Assembly (NCBI RefSeq): GCF_000720635.1
Contig: NZ_JOCF01000043.1
Coordinates: 1 to 64,000, forward strand
Reading direction: 5' to 3'
Source of the DNA: Streptomyces sp. NRRL WC-3742
Lineage (GTDB): Bacteria > Actinomycetota > Actinomycetes > Streptomycetales > Streptomycetaceae
Length of the DNA: 64,000 nt
The notes beneath the pieces were generated by a model. The model was not told where the DNA came from. It did not search any database and was given only the letters and a program-made list of their open reading frames with translations. Numbering within the stretch: the first letter of the stretch is position 1; each line of letters starts with the position of its first letter. The translations under genes were made by a program, and so were the position numbers. Positions 22,839-31,916 of this stretch are shown here, piece by piece.

Positions 22839-24524
22839 TCAGCGGGCCCATTGCTGATTGCTCTGGCCGTTGCAGGTCCACAGGTCGACCGGGGCGCCGT
22901 TGGCGGTGGACCGGCCGGTGACGTCGAGGCAGAGTCCGGACTGGACGCCCGTGACGGTGCCGTCGGTGTTGACCTTCCACTGCTGGTTCGGCTGGTTGTT
23001 GCAGGTCCAGATCCCGACCTTGGTCCCGGGCGTGGTCTGGCTGTGGTCCGCGTCCAGGCACATCTGCTGGCCGCTGCCGGAGTAGACGGTCAGCTGGTTG
23101 GACGAGGTGTACGTCCACTGCTGGTTCGCCTGGGCGTTGCACTCCCAGATGGCCACCTGCGTGCCCGGGGTGGTGGTCGAGTTCGGCACGTCCAGGCACT
23201 TGCCCGCACCGACCGCGCGCACCGCGCCGCCCGTTGTGGTGCCGGTGCCGCCCGCGACACGGAACATGGTGGTGCCGTGCGCCGGGACGGAGGCGCTGAT
23301 GGTGCCCGTGGTGGTCGAGGTCGCACCGGACCACAGGTCGGTGAGGGTGTAGCCGGACGCTCCGGTCTTCCCGATCGCGGCGGCGGAGGTGCTGATGGTC
23401 GCGGTCGATCCGGTCTCGTTGAACAGGGCCACCGAGACGTCGCCGTTCGCCAGCGGCTTGGCCAGCACGTCGAGGCCGTTGACGGAGGAGACCATGGTGC
23501 CCTGCTTGCCCAGCGGGTCCTGGTCCACCGCGATCACCCGGGTGTTGGTGAGCGTGGCCAGGGTGGCCGGGCTCGCCGAGGCGATGTTGGTGCCGGCGAT
23601 CAGCGGAGCCGCCATCTCCGCCCACAGGCTGAACTCGGAGCGGCTCTCGACCTCGCTGAGGGAGCCGTTGCCGACCTCCAGCATGTCCGGGTCGTTCCAG
23701 TGGCCGGGCCCGGCGTAGGGAGCCAGGTTCACGTTGCTGTGGAAGATCGACAGCATGCTGGAGTAGCTCGCGTTGATGTCATTCGTGGTGCGCCAGCTGT
23801 TGCCGACGGAGGCGCCCCAGGTCCACACGTTCTCCTCGCCCCAGTTGCACAGGCTGAACAGGATGGGCCGACCGGTCGCGGCCAGGGCGTCACGCATCGC
23901 GGTGTAGCGGGTCTGCGCGGGTGCCTTGTTGCCGTTGGGGCAGGTGTTCAGCCAACAGCCCGGCCCCGCGTAGCAGTTGTCGTACTTCAGGTAGTCCACG
24001 CCCCAGGCGGCGAAGGACTGGGCGTCCGCGGTCTCGTGCCCGAGGCTGCCGGGGAAGCCGGCGCAGGTCTGCAGCCCGGCGGACTCGTAGATGCCCAGCT
24101 TCAGGCCCAGCGAGTGGACGTAGTCGGCGGTGCCCTTGATCCCGTCGGGGAACTTGCCCGGATCGGGGACCAGGCGCCCGTCGGAACCCCGTGAGTGGGT
24201 CATCCAGCAGTCGTCGATGTTGACGTACTCGTACCCGGCGCTCTGCATGCCGTTGTCGTGCATGGCGAGCGCGGTGGACTTGATCAGCGACTCGGAGACG
24301 TTGCAGCCGTAGGCGTTCCAGTCGTTGAAGCCCATCTGCGGAGTGGCCGCCAGGCCGTTGCCCGCTGCGGGGGTGGGGGCGGCTGCGGCGGCCGACGTGG
24401 CCGTGCCCAGGGAGAGCAGCGGAAGCGCCAGGGACAGGAGTAACGCCGAGAGCACGCAGGCGAGCGTCCTTCGCGGGCCGGTTCGCGCCGGTGGCCGTGG
24501 GAGGCGCAGGGCCGGGTGGAGCAT
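22839..24524 (-). CDS. Secreted GH27 alpha-galactosidase with ricin-type lectin domain
   Basis: The protein is 561 residues. The signal peptide (about 1-47, LACVLSALLLSLALPLLSLG) ends with an Ala-rich cleavage region. The GH27 domain starts LAATPQMGFNDWNAYGCN. The nucleophile is predicted as Asp182 (YLKYDNC), and the acid/base as Asp249 (RTTNDI) by analogy with human alpha-galactosidase; GHWNDPDMLEVGNG is also typical. From about 430 a ricin B domain with QQW repeats follows. It acts on galactomannan or galactose-bearing hemicellulose. A LacI-type operator lies 92 bases upstream, so sugar-responsive repression is likely. GGAGGCGATGAC precedes the chosen ATG. Confidence 0.94.
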   Translation of the reverse strand: MLHPALRLPRPPARTGPRRTLACVLSALLLSLALPLLSLGTATSAAAAAPTPAAGNGLAATPQMGFNDWNAYGCNVSESLIKSTALAMHDNGMQSAGYEYVNIDDCWMTHSRGSDGRLVPDPGKFPDGIKGTADYVHSLGLKLGIYESAGLQTCAGFPGSLGHETADAQSFAAWGVDYLKYDNCYAGPGCWLNTCPNGNKAPAQTRYTAMRDALAATGRPILFSLCNWGEENVWTWGASVGNSWRTTNDINASYSSMLSIFHSNVNLAPYAGPGHWNDPDMLEVGNGSLSEVESRSEFSLWAEMAAPLIAGTNIASASPATLATLTNTRVIAVDQDPLGKQGTMVSSVNGLDVLAKPLANGDVSVALFNETGSTATISTSAAAIGKTGASGYTLTDLWSGATSTTTGTISASVPAHGTTMFRVAGGTGTTTGGAVRAVGAGKCLDVPNSTTTPGTQVAIWECNAQANQQWTYTSSNQLTVYSGSGQQMCLDADHSQTTPGTKVGIWTCNNQPNQQWKVNTDGTVTGVQSGLCLDVTGRSTANGAPVDLWTCNGQSNQQWAR

Positions 24525-24615
24525 GTCATCGCCTCCTGTGGGCGTCGTGGGCATGACAAAGAGCGACTCGGGGATGGCCCTCGCACCCGGGGCGGGGGTG
24601 AAGGGCGGGAGTGAG

Positions 24616-24629
24616 TGTGAGCGCTAACA
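24616..24629. promoter_or_regulatory. LacI-family operator-like palindrome upstream of the GH27-GH54 genes
   Basis: TGTGAGCGCTAACA is an imperfect palindrome centred on AGCGCT, the core used by LacI/GalR-family regulators of glycoside hydrolase genes. It sits 92 bp before the GH27 start. The remaining gap 24525-24805 shows no gene. Confidence 0.6.
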
Positions 24630-24805
24630 ATTCACCGTGAAAAAATCACCGCAGCGGATTCCTCGACTTCGGCGGTTGAAAGGCTCCAGCACCCCCGACG
24701 CCGTGTCAACCCTTCTCACAAGGTGCGCGATCCCGGACGTCGGCCCTCGGGTGTGGTGATTTCCCGAGCGCCGACGGCGGCGGGCGGTCGGCCTCGCAGG
24801 CCCGG

Positions 24806-25996
24806 TCAGGAGGCGGGGCCGTCGAGGTGGTGGAAGGTGGGGCGGGGGTGCATCAGGAAGTCGTGGTGCGAGATGTTCCAGGCGTAGGCGCCGGCCATCG
24901 CGAAGGCGAGCCGGTCGCCGCCGCGCAGGGTGTCGACGGGGGAGCGGTGGGCGAGGACGTCCTTCGGAGTGCAGAGCTGGCCGGAGACGGTGACCGTCGG
25001 CTCGGTGGTGGCCGGACGGGGCCAGGGGTGCGGCCAGGCGTCGACCGGGCGGACGGTGAACGGCTGGGAGTGGCCCCGGGTGGCGGGGGTGCGCAGGTGG
25101 TGGGTGCCGCCGCGGACCACGGCGAAGTCCTCGCCGTGGCTTCGCTTCACGTCCAGGACCTCGGTCGCGTACCAGCCGCAGTAGGCCGTCAGTGCGCGGC
25201 CGGGCTCGATGCGCAGGGTGAGCCCGGGGTGGGCGTCCAGGAGCTCGGCGAGGCCCTCGCCGAAGGCCGTCCAGTCGAAGCGGGCGGACGGGTCCTCGTA
25301 GTCCACGGCCATGCCGCCGCCGACGTTGACCTCCTCCAGTGCCAGGCCGTGCGATTCGGCCAGCGCGGCGGACCACTCCACGATCCCTGTGGCGACGGCG
25401 AGTTGCTCGGACGCGGCCAGCCCGCTGGCGAGGTGGGCGTGGATGCCGCGCAGCCGCAGCCGGGCGAACTCGGGCGTGCCGAGCAGTCGCAGGCACTCCG
25501 GCACCTCGGCCGGGTCGAGGCCGAACGGCGTCGGACGCCCGCCCATGGCCAGGGCGACGGAGTCCAGAGTGCCGTCGCCGACCGGCAGGTTGACCCGCAG
25601 TAGTACGTCCACCGGCCGGGTGGCGGCCGCGGCGAGCCGGCGCAGCTCGTGCACGCTCTCGACGTGCCAGCGGTGCACGCCCGCCGCCACGGCGGCCGCG
25701 ATCTCGGCGGAGGTCTTGCCCGGCCCGCCGAAGGCCAGCGGGGCGCCCGGCACGGCGGCCCGGACGTGGGCCAACTCGCCTCCGCTGGACACCTCGTAGC
25801 CGTCCACCGCGTCGCGCAGCGCGGCGAGGACGGGCGCCTCCGGGTTGGCCTTGGCCGCGTAGTACAGCTCGACGCGCTGCGGCAGCGCGGCCCGGACGGC
25901 GGCGGCGTGCTTCCGCAGCTCGCTCAAGTCGTAGACGTAGGCGGGCAGTTCGTCGGGCGCGAGGGTGTCGATGTGGCGAAGGGCGAGCTCGCTCAT
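24806..25996 (-). CDS. PLP-dependent decarboxylase (SbnH/LysA-like) of a siderophore operon
   Basis: The protein is 396 residues, fold type III: alanine-racemase-like barrel with PLP Lys49 in YYAAKANP, HAHLASG, GGG (VNVGGGMAVDYED), EPGRALTAYCGWY, and SGQLCTPKD, which holds the conserved Cys of the ornithine/diaminopimelate decarboxylase group. In staphyloferrin B synthesis the homologue SbnH decarboxylates a citryl-diaminopropionate intermediate; the same role here is inference from the adjacent IucA/IucC genes. Its ATG overlaps the preceding stop as ATGA. It is the last gene of the operon. Confidence 0.92.
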   Translation of the reverse strand: MSELALRHIDTLAPDELPAYVYDLSELRKHAAAVRAALPQRVELYYAAKANPEAPVLAALRDAVDGYEVSSGGELAHVRAAVPGAPLAFGGPGKTSAEIAAAVAAGVHRWHVESVHELRRLAAAATRPVDVLLRVNLPVGDGTLDSVALAMGGRPTPFGLDPAEVPECLRLLGTPEFARLRLRGIHAHLASGLAASEQLAVATGIVEWSAALAESHGLALEEVNVGGGMAVDYEDPSARFDWTAFGEGLAELLDAHPGLTLRIEPGRALTAYCGWYATEVLDVKRSHGEDFAVVRGGTHHLRTPATRGHSQPFTVRPVDAWPHPWPRPATTEPTVTVSGQLCTPKDVLAHRSPVDTLRGGDRLAFAMAGAYAWNISHHDFLMHPRPTFHHLDGPAS

Positions 25997-27720
25997 CGGG
26001 TCACGCTCCGGGCGGCCTCGGCGAGCACGTCCTCGGCCAGCGGCGAGGAGAGCCGGACGTACCCGGCCTCGCGGTCGGCCTTGCGCTCCCAGCGGGTCAG
26101 CAGGTTGGCCTTCGCGGGCAGCGGGACGCCCGCGAGCAGGGCGGCGAGCCTGGGCGGGCAGCCGTGCGCCTCGCCGTACTCCGCCAGGACCGCCCGTACC
26201 TCGGCCCACAGGGCGGGTTCCAGGGCGGGGTGGAGATCGGCGACGGCCGCGAGCAGTTCGGAGAGGTGGTTGACCAGCAGGCAGTAGACGACGCGGTCCC
26301 AGCCGCGCTGGGCGTCGTACGTCATCGGTCCGGCGACGTCGGCGGGGAGCTGTTCGAGGAGGGCGGCGTTCTGCTCGGGCAGGAGCTTGGTGCCCTCGAG
26401 GTCGCGGAAGAGCGCCTGGGCCGGGAGTCCGGCGGCGTCGACGCAGACCAGGACGTTCTGCAGGTGCGGCTCCAGGACCACGCCGTGGTCGAAGTAGGCG
26501 GCGAGCACCGGCGGCACCACCAGCCGCAGGTAGGCGGCCCACCACTGCTGGGCCCGCTCGGGCCCCGAGCCGTCGAGCAGTTGGGAGATGTGCGCCGAGC
26601 TGGTGGCGTACTCGTCGGCCACGGAGGCCGACAGCAGCGGGGTCAGGCCGGGCCGCACGACGCCGTCCAGTCCGTCCCGGACGATCAGGCCGAAGCCCTC
26701 GAACAGTGAGGTGTCGGCGGCGCCGTCCGCGCCCGGCAGCGCGAGCGTACGGAAGGCGGGCTCGTTCAGCATCGCGGTGCCCGGGAAGCGGGCGGCCAGG
26801 TCCGCGAGCGGTTCGGCCAGCAGCCGGGTGAGCTGGACGGCGCCGGTCAGCTCGTAAGCGGCGTTCTTGCGCAGGCAGTTGGTGATGCGGACGTTGAGGC
26901 TGAACTTGAGGAAGGCGTCGGCGCCGTGCAGGGTGCGCACCGAGGCGGTGGCGGTGAACTCCTCGCCGCGCGGACCGAGGTCGATGACGTCCCCGCGCTC
27001 GATCGCCTCCCGCAACAGCGGTTCTTCGCAGAGGAGTTCGTACTGCCAGGGGTGGGTCGGCAGCAGGGTGAAGCCCTCCGGGACGTCGCCCAGGCCGTCG
27101 ATCACCGCGAGTGCGGCCGGGTCGGCGGCGTCCTGGGCGATGTACTCGCTGCGGACCGCGAGATGGCGCAGCCGGAACGCGGCGCGGGCCTCGGGTGCGT
27201 ACGCGGCCCAGGTGGCGCGGTCGGCGCCCTTGGCGGAGCGGGACTTGGGTGCGGGATGGAAGCGGTGCCCGAACATCAGGGCCTGCTCGGACTCCAGGTA
27301 CCGCTCCGGGCCGGGCGCCGGCCGGTCGGACAGGGCGGCGGACACACCCTCGTGGCTGGAGGCCAGCTGGGCGAGGAACTCCTCGTTGTCCACTCCGCTG
27401 CGCAGGGTCAGCTCGGCCTGGACGTGCTCGGCGAGCTCGCGCCATCCCAACTCGCGCCAGCCGTCCGGGGTTTGCTCGAAGGCCGGTCCGGTGAACCGGT
27501 GCGCTCCGAGGAGCGAGGTGCGGCGCAGGGCGACCCGCAGCAGGGCGCCGCGGCGCGGCAGGCGCAGCAGGAGGTGGCCCTCGTCGACGGCGGTCTGGTG
27601 CTCGGGTGCGGAGACCTCGCGGAGCAGGCAGTTGAGCAGGGTGTGGGCCACGACGTGGTCGGCCGAGGGTAGCCCGGTCGGGGCGGGGGCCGACCGGGGG
27701 TGTTCAGTGCGGGCGGTCAT
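25993..27720 (-). CDS. IucA/IucC-family NIS siderophore synthetase, copy A
   Basis: The protein is 575 residues. Family landmarks are GHRFHPAPKSRSA (about 148-160, ATP/phosphate-binding loop), LLPTHPWQYE, ITNCLRKNAAYELTG, the VVLEPHLQNVLV segment and FRDLEGTKLL, followed by the FhuF-like C-terminus. NIS synthetases use ATP to adenylate a carboxylate (citrate or a derivative) and join it to an amine or alcohol. The ATG overlaps the MFS stop (ATGA). It shares no obvious recent duplication with copy B, so they probably catalyse different condensations. Confidence 0.94.
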   Translation of the reverse strand: MTARTEHPRSAPAPTGLPSADHVVAHTLLNCLLREVSAPEHQTAVDEGHLLLRLPRRGALLRVALRRTSLLGAHRFTGPAFEQTPDGWRELGWRELAEHVQAELTLRSGVDNEEFLAQLASSHEGVSAALSDRPAPGPERYLESEQALMFGHRFHPAPKSRSAKGADRATWAAYAPEARAAFRLRHLAVRSEYIAQDAADPAALAVIDGLGDVPEGFTLLPTHPWQYELLCEEPLLREAIERGDVIDLGPRGEEFTATASVRTLHGADAFLKFSLNVRITNCLRKNAAYELTGAVQLTRLLAEPLADLAARFPGTAMLNEPAFRTLALPGADGAADTSLFEGFGLIVRDGLDGVVRPGLTPLLSASVADEYATSSAHISQLLDGSGPERAQQWWAAYLRLVVPPVLAAYFDHGVVLEPHLQNVLVCVDAAGLPAQALFRDLEGTKLLPEQNAALLEQLPADVAGPMTYDAQRGWDRVVYCLLVNHLSELLAAVADLHPALEPALWAEVRAVLAEYGEAHGCPPRLAALLAGVPLPAKANLLTRWERKADREAGYVRLSSPLAEDVLAEAARSVTR

Positions 27721-28901
27721 CGGGGGCTCCTACGGGTCAGGAGGGCGAGCAGGGCGGCGGCCAGGGCGGCGGCGGTGCCGGTGACGACGGGGGCGGCCGG
27801 TCCGCCGCTGCCGTTGGCGAGCGCGGCGGCGAGTCCGGCCGCGACGGCGCCGCACTTGGAGACGGTTTCGCGGGTGCCGAACATCCGGCCCGGCGCGCGG
27901 CCGCGGGCGGCTTCGGCGGTGAGGACGGCGAGGCAGACCAGGCCGAGGGTCATGCCGAGCCCGAGCACTACCCGGGTGAGGGCGAAGGTGAGCAGGGAGT
28001 GGGCCGGGGCGTGGCCGGCCAGCCCGAGGGCGACCAGGGCGAAGCCGAGGGCGAGCCCGGTGCCGGGCCGTGCCTCGACGAGGCTGTGCACCCGTCCGGC
28101 GGCGATCAGGTAGACCAGGTGCGGCAGCGCGAACAGCAGGCCCGCGACCGTGCCGTTCACGCCCGGCAGCCGCTGCTGCACCAGGGTGATCAGGTACGGG
28201 AAGGAGATGATGGTCGCGAAGACGAAGGCGAACTCGAAGGTGTAGAGCAGCTTCAGCGGGCCCGGCGGGTCCGTCCGCGCGGTGCCTTCCGCGGTTCGGG
28301 CGGCGGCCGGGCGGGTCGGCTCGGGCAGGAAGCCGAGCATGACGGCGGCGGTCAGCGGCAGCAGCGCCATCACCAGGTACTGCCGGTGCGGGTCGATCCA
28401 CGGCGACAGCGCTCCCACCAGGATCGGCGCCGCGACCAGGGCGGCCCGGGCGCTGCCCTGCATCAGGGTGAGCGCCCTGGACAGCCGGGAGCCGTCCAGG
28501 GCCGAGGCGAGGTACCCGTTGGTGGCGGAGAAGGTGCCGCCGAGGAAGCCCTGGAGCACCAGCGCCAGGGTGAACGCGGGCAGGCTGTCGGCGGCGCCGG
28601 CGAGCAGGAAGGAGGCGGTGAGGCCGAGTTGGGCGCGCAGTAGCAGCCGCTTCTGGCCGAAGCGGTCGGCCAGCCGGCCCCACAGCGGTGCGCCGAGGGC
28701 GGTGAAGACCGTCGGCACGATGTAGAGCAGGCCGGCCCAGTGCCCGTCGTGGTCACCGAGGCCCGGGAGGATCTCGGTGAGGTAGGGCGGCAGGCCGAGG
28801 GCCGCGAAGGAGGCGACGAAGTAGCAGGCGGCCACGGCGTGCACCTGGCGCCGGTCCAGTCCGGCACGGCCGACCGGCCGCGCCAGCGGTTCGACGGTCA
28901 T
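27717..28901 (-). CDS. MFS transporter, probable siderophore exporter
   Basis: The protein is 394 residues with about 12 predicted membrane helices, including VAACYFVASFAALGLPPYL, LLYIVPTVFTALGAPLWG, and the MFS loop 2-3 motif WGRLADRFGQKRLL. Embedded between the two NIS synthetase genes with 4-nt overlaps on both sides, it matches the SbnD-type exporter position. Export of the siderophore is inferred from context. Confidence 0.92.
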   Translation of the reverse strand: MTVEPLARPVGRAGLDRRQVHAVAACYFVASFAALGLPPYLTEILPGLGDHDGHWAGLLYIVPTVFTALGAPLWGRLADRFGQKRLLLRAQLGLTASFLLAGAADSLPAFTLALVLQGFLGGTFSATNGYLASALDGSRLSRALTLMQGSARAALVAAPILVGALSPWIDPHRQYLVMALLPLTAAVMLGFLPEPTRPAAARTAEGTARTDPPGPLKLLYTFEFAFVFATIISFPYLITLVQQRLPGVNGTVAGLLFALPHLVYLIAAGRVHSLVEARPGTGLALGFALVALGLAGHAPAHSLLTFALTRVVLGLGMTLGLVCLAVLTAEAARGRAPGRMFGTRETVSKCGAVAAGLAAALANGSGGPAAPVVTGTAAALAAALLALLTRRSPR

Positions 28902-30643
28902 CGTGAACGGTCCTTCGGCAGCAGGTAGTTGGGGCCGTCCGTGTAGTGCTTGTTGATGTCGGAGGCGCCGCTGCGCTCCTTGCTGAGCAGGGTGCCGGCG
29001 CTCACCATGGCCTTGACGGGCAGCCGTTCGGCGTCCAGCAGGTTCGTGCGCAGCGGCCGCCCGGCCGGGCCGAGGCGGTCGACGGCCTCGGTGAGGATGT
29101 TGCGGAGCAGCCCGAGGGTGCGCTCCAGCGGTGCCCGGTCGTGCGCGGCGAGGCCGAAGGCGAGCGAGGCGGTGCACAGGTGGCCGGTGATCGTGGTGAA
29201 CAGGTCGGTGAGGGCGCCGTCCTGTGTGACGAGTATCCGGGGGTCGCGGAACTCGGCGGCCAGGGGGGCGAGTTCGCCGATCCGGGCGGTGCTGATCCGG
29301 GGCCCGTCGTTGTCCTTGTAGAGCAGTCGCAGACCGGTGCCGTCCAGGACGAGCGAGGTGTTCTGCTGGTGCGACTCCAGGGCGATGCCGCGGCCGAACA
29401 GGGCGGTCTGCCAGTCGACCAGCAGCCGGACGAGGTCCTCGTACAGCCCGAGGACGGATCCGCCGTAGAAGCGGTCGGCCAGCTGATCGATCACCAGCCG
29501 TCCGTCGGGCGTCTCGGCGAGCAGGGCGGCCAGCGGCACCGTGACGGCCTCGTCGAGGCCGTCCGGGTAGCGGCGCAGCAGTACGGCCAGCATCTCGTCG
29601 TCGGCGTGCGCGTAGCGTTGTTCGTCGACGTGCAGCACCCGCCCGGCGAAGCGCGGCTCGCGCGCGGCCACGGCCTCCACCAGCCGCTGTCCGACCGCCC
29701 CGTTGACCAGGGTGACGGGCTTGATGGTGCGCCGGTTGCGCAGGCCGAGGGTGGCGGTGGCGAGCGGGAGTTTGAGGTGGCAGGCCGGATCCTGGGCGAC
29801 GGCTACGGTGCGCATGGACAGCGTCGGCAGCACGGTGAGGTACGGCTCGGGGGCGAGCACCGAGCCCGGCGCGATCCGCTCGAAGTCCTCGCCCACGGTG
29901 AGCGGGTGGACCGGGACGGTGAGGAACTCGCCCTGGATGCCGAGCTGTTCGGCGGTCGGCCACCAGGCGGGCAGCGGGCCGTCGCCGCGAACGGTCAGCC
30001 GCCCGGCCGGGACGGCGAGCCAGCGCAGCTCGAAGGTGCCGTGGAACTCCGGTGCGTAGGAGCGCAGTTGCGGCTCGGTCAGGCCGGAGCGGCCGCGCGA
30101 GGTCGGGTAGACCGGATGGTCCAGGAAGGCGGCGAGGGCCTCGAAGCCGAGCGAGGCGCCCGGGCCCGTCCATTCGGCCGTGTCCTTGCCGTAGCGCTCG
30201 GCGAGCGCGGCGTGCACGCCCGGCCGGATCTCGTCGTGCAGCCGCATGGCGGCCAGGGTCTGCCGACACTCCTCGGCGAAGGCCAGGTGGCCGGGCCGGT
30301 CCAGCGGGTCGGCCAGCTCGGCGAGGCGCTCCAGGATCGCGGGCAGGCCCGTGAGGGGCTCGCCGTTCACCTCCAGCAGGGGAAGCCGGGCGGCGTGGTC
30401 GCTCTGGAAGCCCTCGGGGGCCACCGGCAGGGCGAGCGTGCCGCGGCTCAGCCAGGGGCCGTCGGCCCGCTGCTCCAGGACGCCGCCCGCGCGCAGGCCG
30501 AGGACGTCCTCGCGCAGCAGCGCGGACAGCACCCGGAGGGTGAGCCGGTCGGAGGGGTTCACGGCGGTCACGGCGGTCACGGCGGTCGCGGCGGTTGCGG
30601 CGGTTGTGGCGCTCACCGCGTTCACGGCGGTTGCGGCGTTCAC
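28898..30643 (-). CDS. IucA/IucC-family NIS siderophore synthetase, copy B, with repeat-encoded N-terminus
   Basis: The protein is 581 residues from the GTG that overlaps the ATP-grasp stop (GTGA). After about 28 residues of Ala/Thr/Val repeats, the conserved body starts at NPSDRLTLRVLSALLRED. Landmarks are TVPVHPLTVGEDFERIAPG, ACHLKLPLATATLGLRNRRT, GIALESHQQNTSLVLD, LYKDNDGPRI and the C-terminal GASDINKHYTDGPNYLLPKD. The usual GHPxHP loop is replaced by GHLAFAEECR-like and PGVHAALAER-like stretches, so its ATP-site chemistry may differ from copy A. Several in-frame GTGs inside the repeat could serve as starts. Confidence 0.88.
   Translation of the reverse strand: MNAATAVNAVSATTAATAATAVTAVTAVNPSDRLTLRVLSALLREDVLGLRAGGVLEQRADGPWLSRGTLALPVAPEGFQSDHAARLPLLEVNGEPLTGLPAILERLAELADPLDRPGHLAFAEECRQTLAAMRLHDEIRPGVHAALAERYGKDTAEWTGPGASLGFEALAAFLDHPVYPTSRGRSGLTEPQLRSYAPEFHGTFELRWLAVPAGRLTVRGDGPLPAWWPTAEQLGIQGEFLTVPVHPLTVGEDFERIAPGSVLAPEPYLTVLPTLSMRTVAVAQDPACHLKLPLATATLGLRNRRTIKPVTLVNGAVGQRLVEAVAAREPRFAGRVLHVDEQRYAHADDEMLAVLLRRYPDGLDEAVTVPLAALLAETPDGRLVIDQLADRFYGGSVLGLYEDLVRLLVDWQTALFGRGIALESHQQNTSLVLDGTGLRLLYKDNDGPRISTARIGELAPLAAEFRDPRILVTQDGALTDLFTTITGHLCTASLAFGLAAHDRAPLERTLGLLRNILTEAVDRLGPAGRPLRTNLLDAERLPVKAMVSAGTLLSKERSGASDINKHYTDGPNYLLPKDRSR
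30555..30643. repeat. 9-bp tandem repeat at the 5' end of NIS synthetase B
   Basis: Units of the type CACGGCGGT (GCCGTGACC on the coding strand) recur about ten times with drift, encoding the Ala-Val-Thr/Asn tract. Several units carry an in-frame GTG. The length is a multiple of three, so copy changes keep the frame. Confidence 0.85.
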
Positions 30644-31839
30644 GGCGTGATCTCCCAGCGGTTGGCGGCGATGAAATCCGCCACGGCGGCGTCGACCGCG
30701 TCCTGGTCCGGGCCGACCGCCCAGACGATGCCCAGGTAGTCGCGGTTGGTGCGGTAGAGCTCGTGCCGGGCGCCGAGCTCGCGCACCGGGCGGTAGGAGA
30801 GCACGATCCCGTCGGCCCGCCCCTCGAACAGCGGCTCGGGCGCGGCGGTGAGGGTGCCGGCCCGGTCCGCGCAGACGCGTTCGTGGCGGGCCCGCCGGTC
30901 GGTGCGCGCGCCGAGGTCGGCGGGCAGCGCCTCGCCGAGGTGGGCACGCAGCACCAGCTCGAAGTACGGGATGTCGAGGATCTCGGCGAGCATCAGGTCG
31001 CACTGGTCGCCGATGGCACGGTAGTTGACCTCGATGATGCGCGCGCGGCCGTCCGCCTGGAGGACGAACTCGGTGTGGCAGGCGCCGAGTCCGACGCCGA
31101 GCGCGTCGAGCTGGGCGAGCAGCTGCTCGACCACCGGCTGGGGGTGCGCCGGGGTGAAGGTCAGCACCTCCTCGATGAAGTCCGGCGGCGGGGAGAGCCG
31201 GGTGCGGAAACCGCCCAGGACGTGCCGGGTCAGGCCGTCGCCGAGGGTCTCCAGGGTGCACAGCTCGCCGGCCAGGAACTCCTCGACGACCAGGGTGGCG
31301 CCGGGGCGGCGCTGCTGGATCTCCTTGACGCGCTGGGCGAGTTCGGCGGTGTCGGCGACGAGGGTGACGTCCTCGCTGGCGACGCCCTCGCGGGGCTTGA
31401 CGATGCACGGGAAGGGCGGGGCCAGGCCGGCCGGGTCCTGTCCGGGCGCCAGCTCGGCGGACCGGACCCGGTCCAGGCCGGACTCGGCGAGGTGGCGGCG
31501 CAGCTCGCCCTTGTTCTTCGCCCGCAGCGTGGCCTTCCAGTCCTTGCCGGTCAGCCCGAAGTACTCGGCGACCAGGGCGGTCTGGGTCTGCAGGTGGTCG
31601 CTGTTGCTGAACACCGCGTCGGGTACGTGGTGTTGGGATATCGCCCCGATCACCTCGCGGAAGTCCTGTACCTCGCAGTCCATCACCTCCACCTCGAACT
31701 CGGCGTCGGCGTAGGCGCGTCGGTGGTCCTCGAAGTGGTCGGTGAAGACGGTGACGTCGAGCCCGAGCCGGGCGGCGGCGGGCAGGAATCCCCGGGTGAC
31801 GGAGTCGGTGGGGTTGAGAGCGAGCAGGTAGAGCCGCAT
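30640..31839 (-). CDS. ATP-grasp ligase in the siderophore operon
   Basis: The protein is 399 residues. The ATP-grasp pattern is visible: the N-terminal Rossmann-like part (LYLLALNPTDSVTRGFLPAA), the nucleotide-binding FPCIVKPREGVASEDVTLV, the VVEEFLAGELCTLETLG hinge and the metal-binding RARIIEVNYRAIGDQCD. It resembles carnosine-synthase/BacD-type amino acid ligases, which form amide bonds through acyl-phosphates. Within a NIS cluster it may join an amino acid to the citryl backbone or make a building block. It is the first gene of the overlapping chain; RBS AGAGGACC precedes the ATG. Confidence 0.9.
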   Translation of the reverse strand: MRLYLLALNPTDSVTRGFLPAAARLGLDVTVFTDHFEDHRRAYADAEFEVEVMDCEVQDFREVIGAISQHHVPDAVFSNSDHLQTQTALVAEYFGLTGKDWKATLRAKNKGELRRHLAESGLDRVRSAELAPGQDPAGLAPPFPCIVKPREGVASEDVTLVADTAELAQRVKEIQQRRPGATLVVEEFLAGELCTLETLGDGLTRHVLGGFRTRLSPPPDFIEEVLTFTPAHPQPVVEQLLAQLDALGVGLGACHTEFVLQADGRARIIEVNYRAIGDQCDLMLAEILDIPYFELVLRAHLGEALPADLGARTDRRARHERVCADRAGTLTAAPEPLFEGRADGIVLSYRPVRELGARHELYRTNRDYLGIVWAVGPDQDAVDAAVADFIAANRWEITP

Positions 31840-31916
31840 GGCAGGTCCTCTGGTGTGCAGGCGGAGGGGCGCCGGGGGCGGAGCCGTGCGGGAGGTCCGC
31901 CCCCGGCAGGGTGTCG

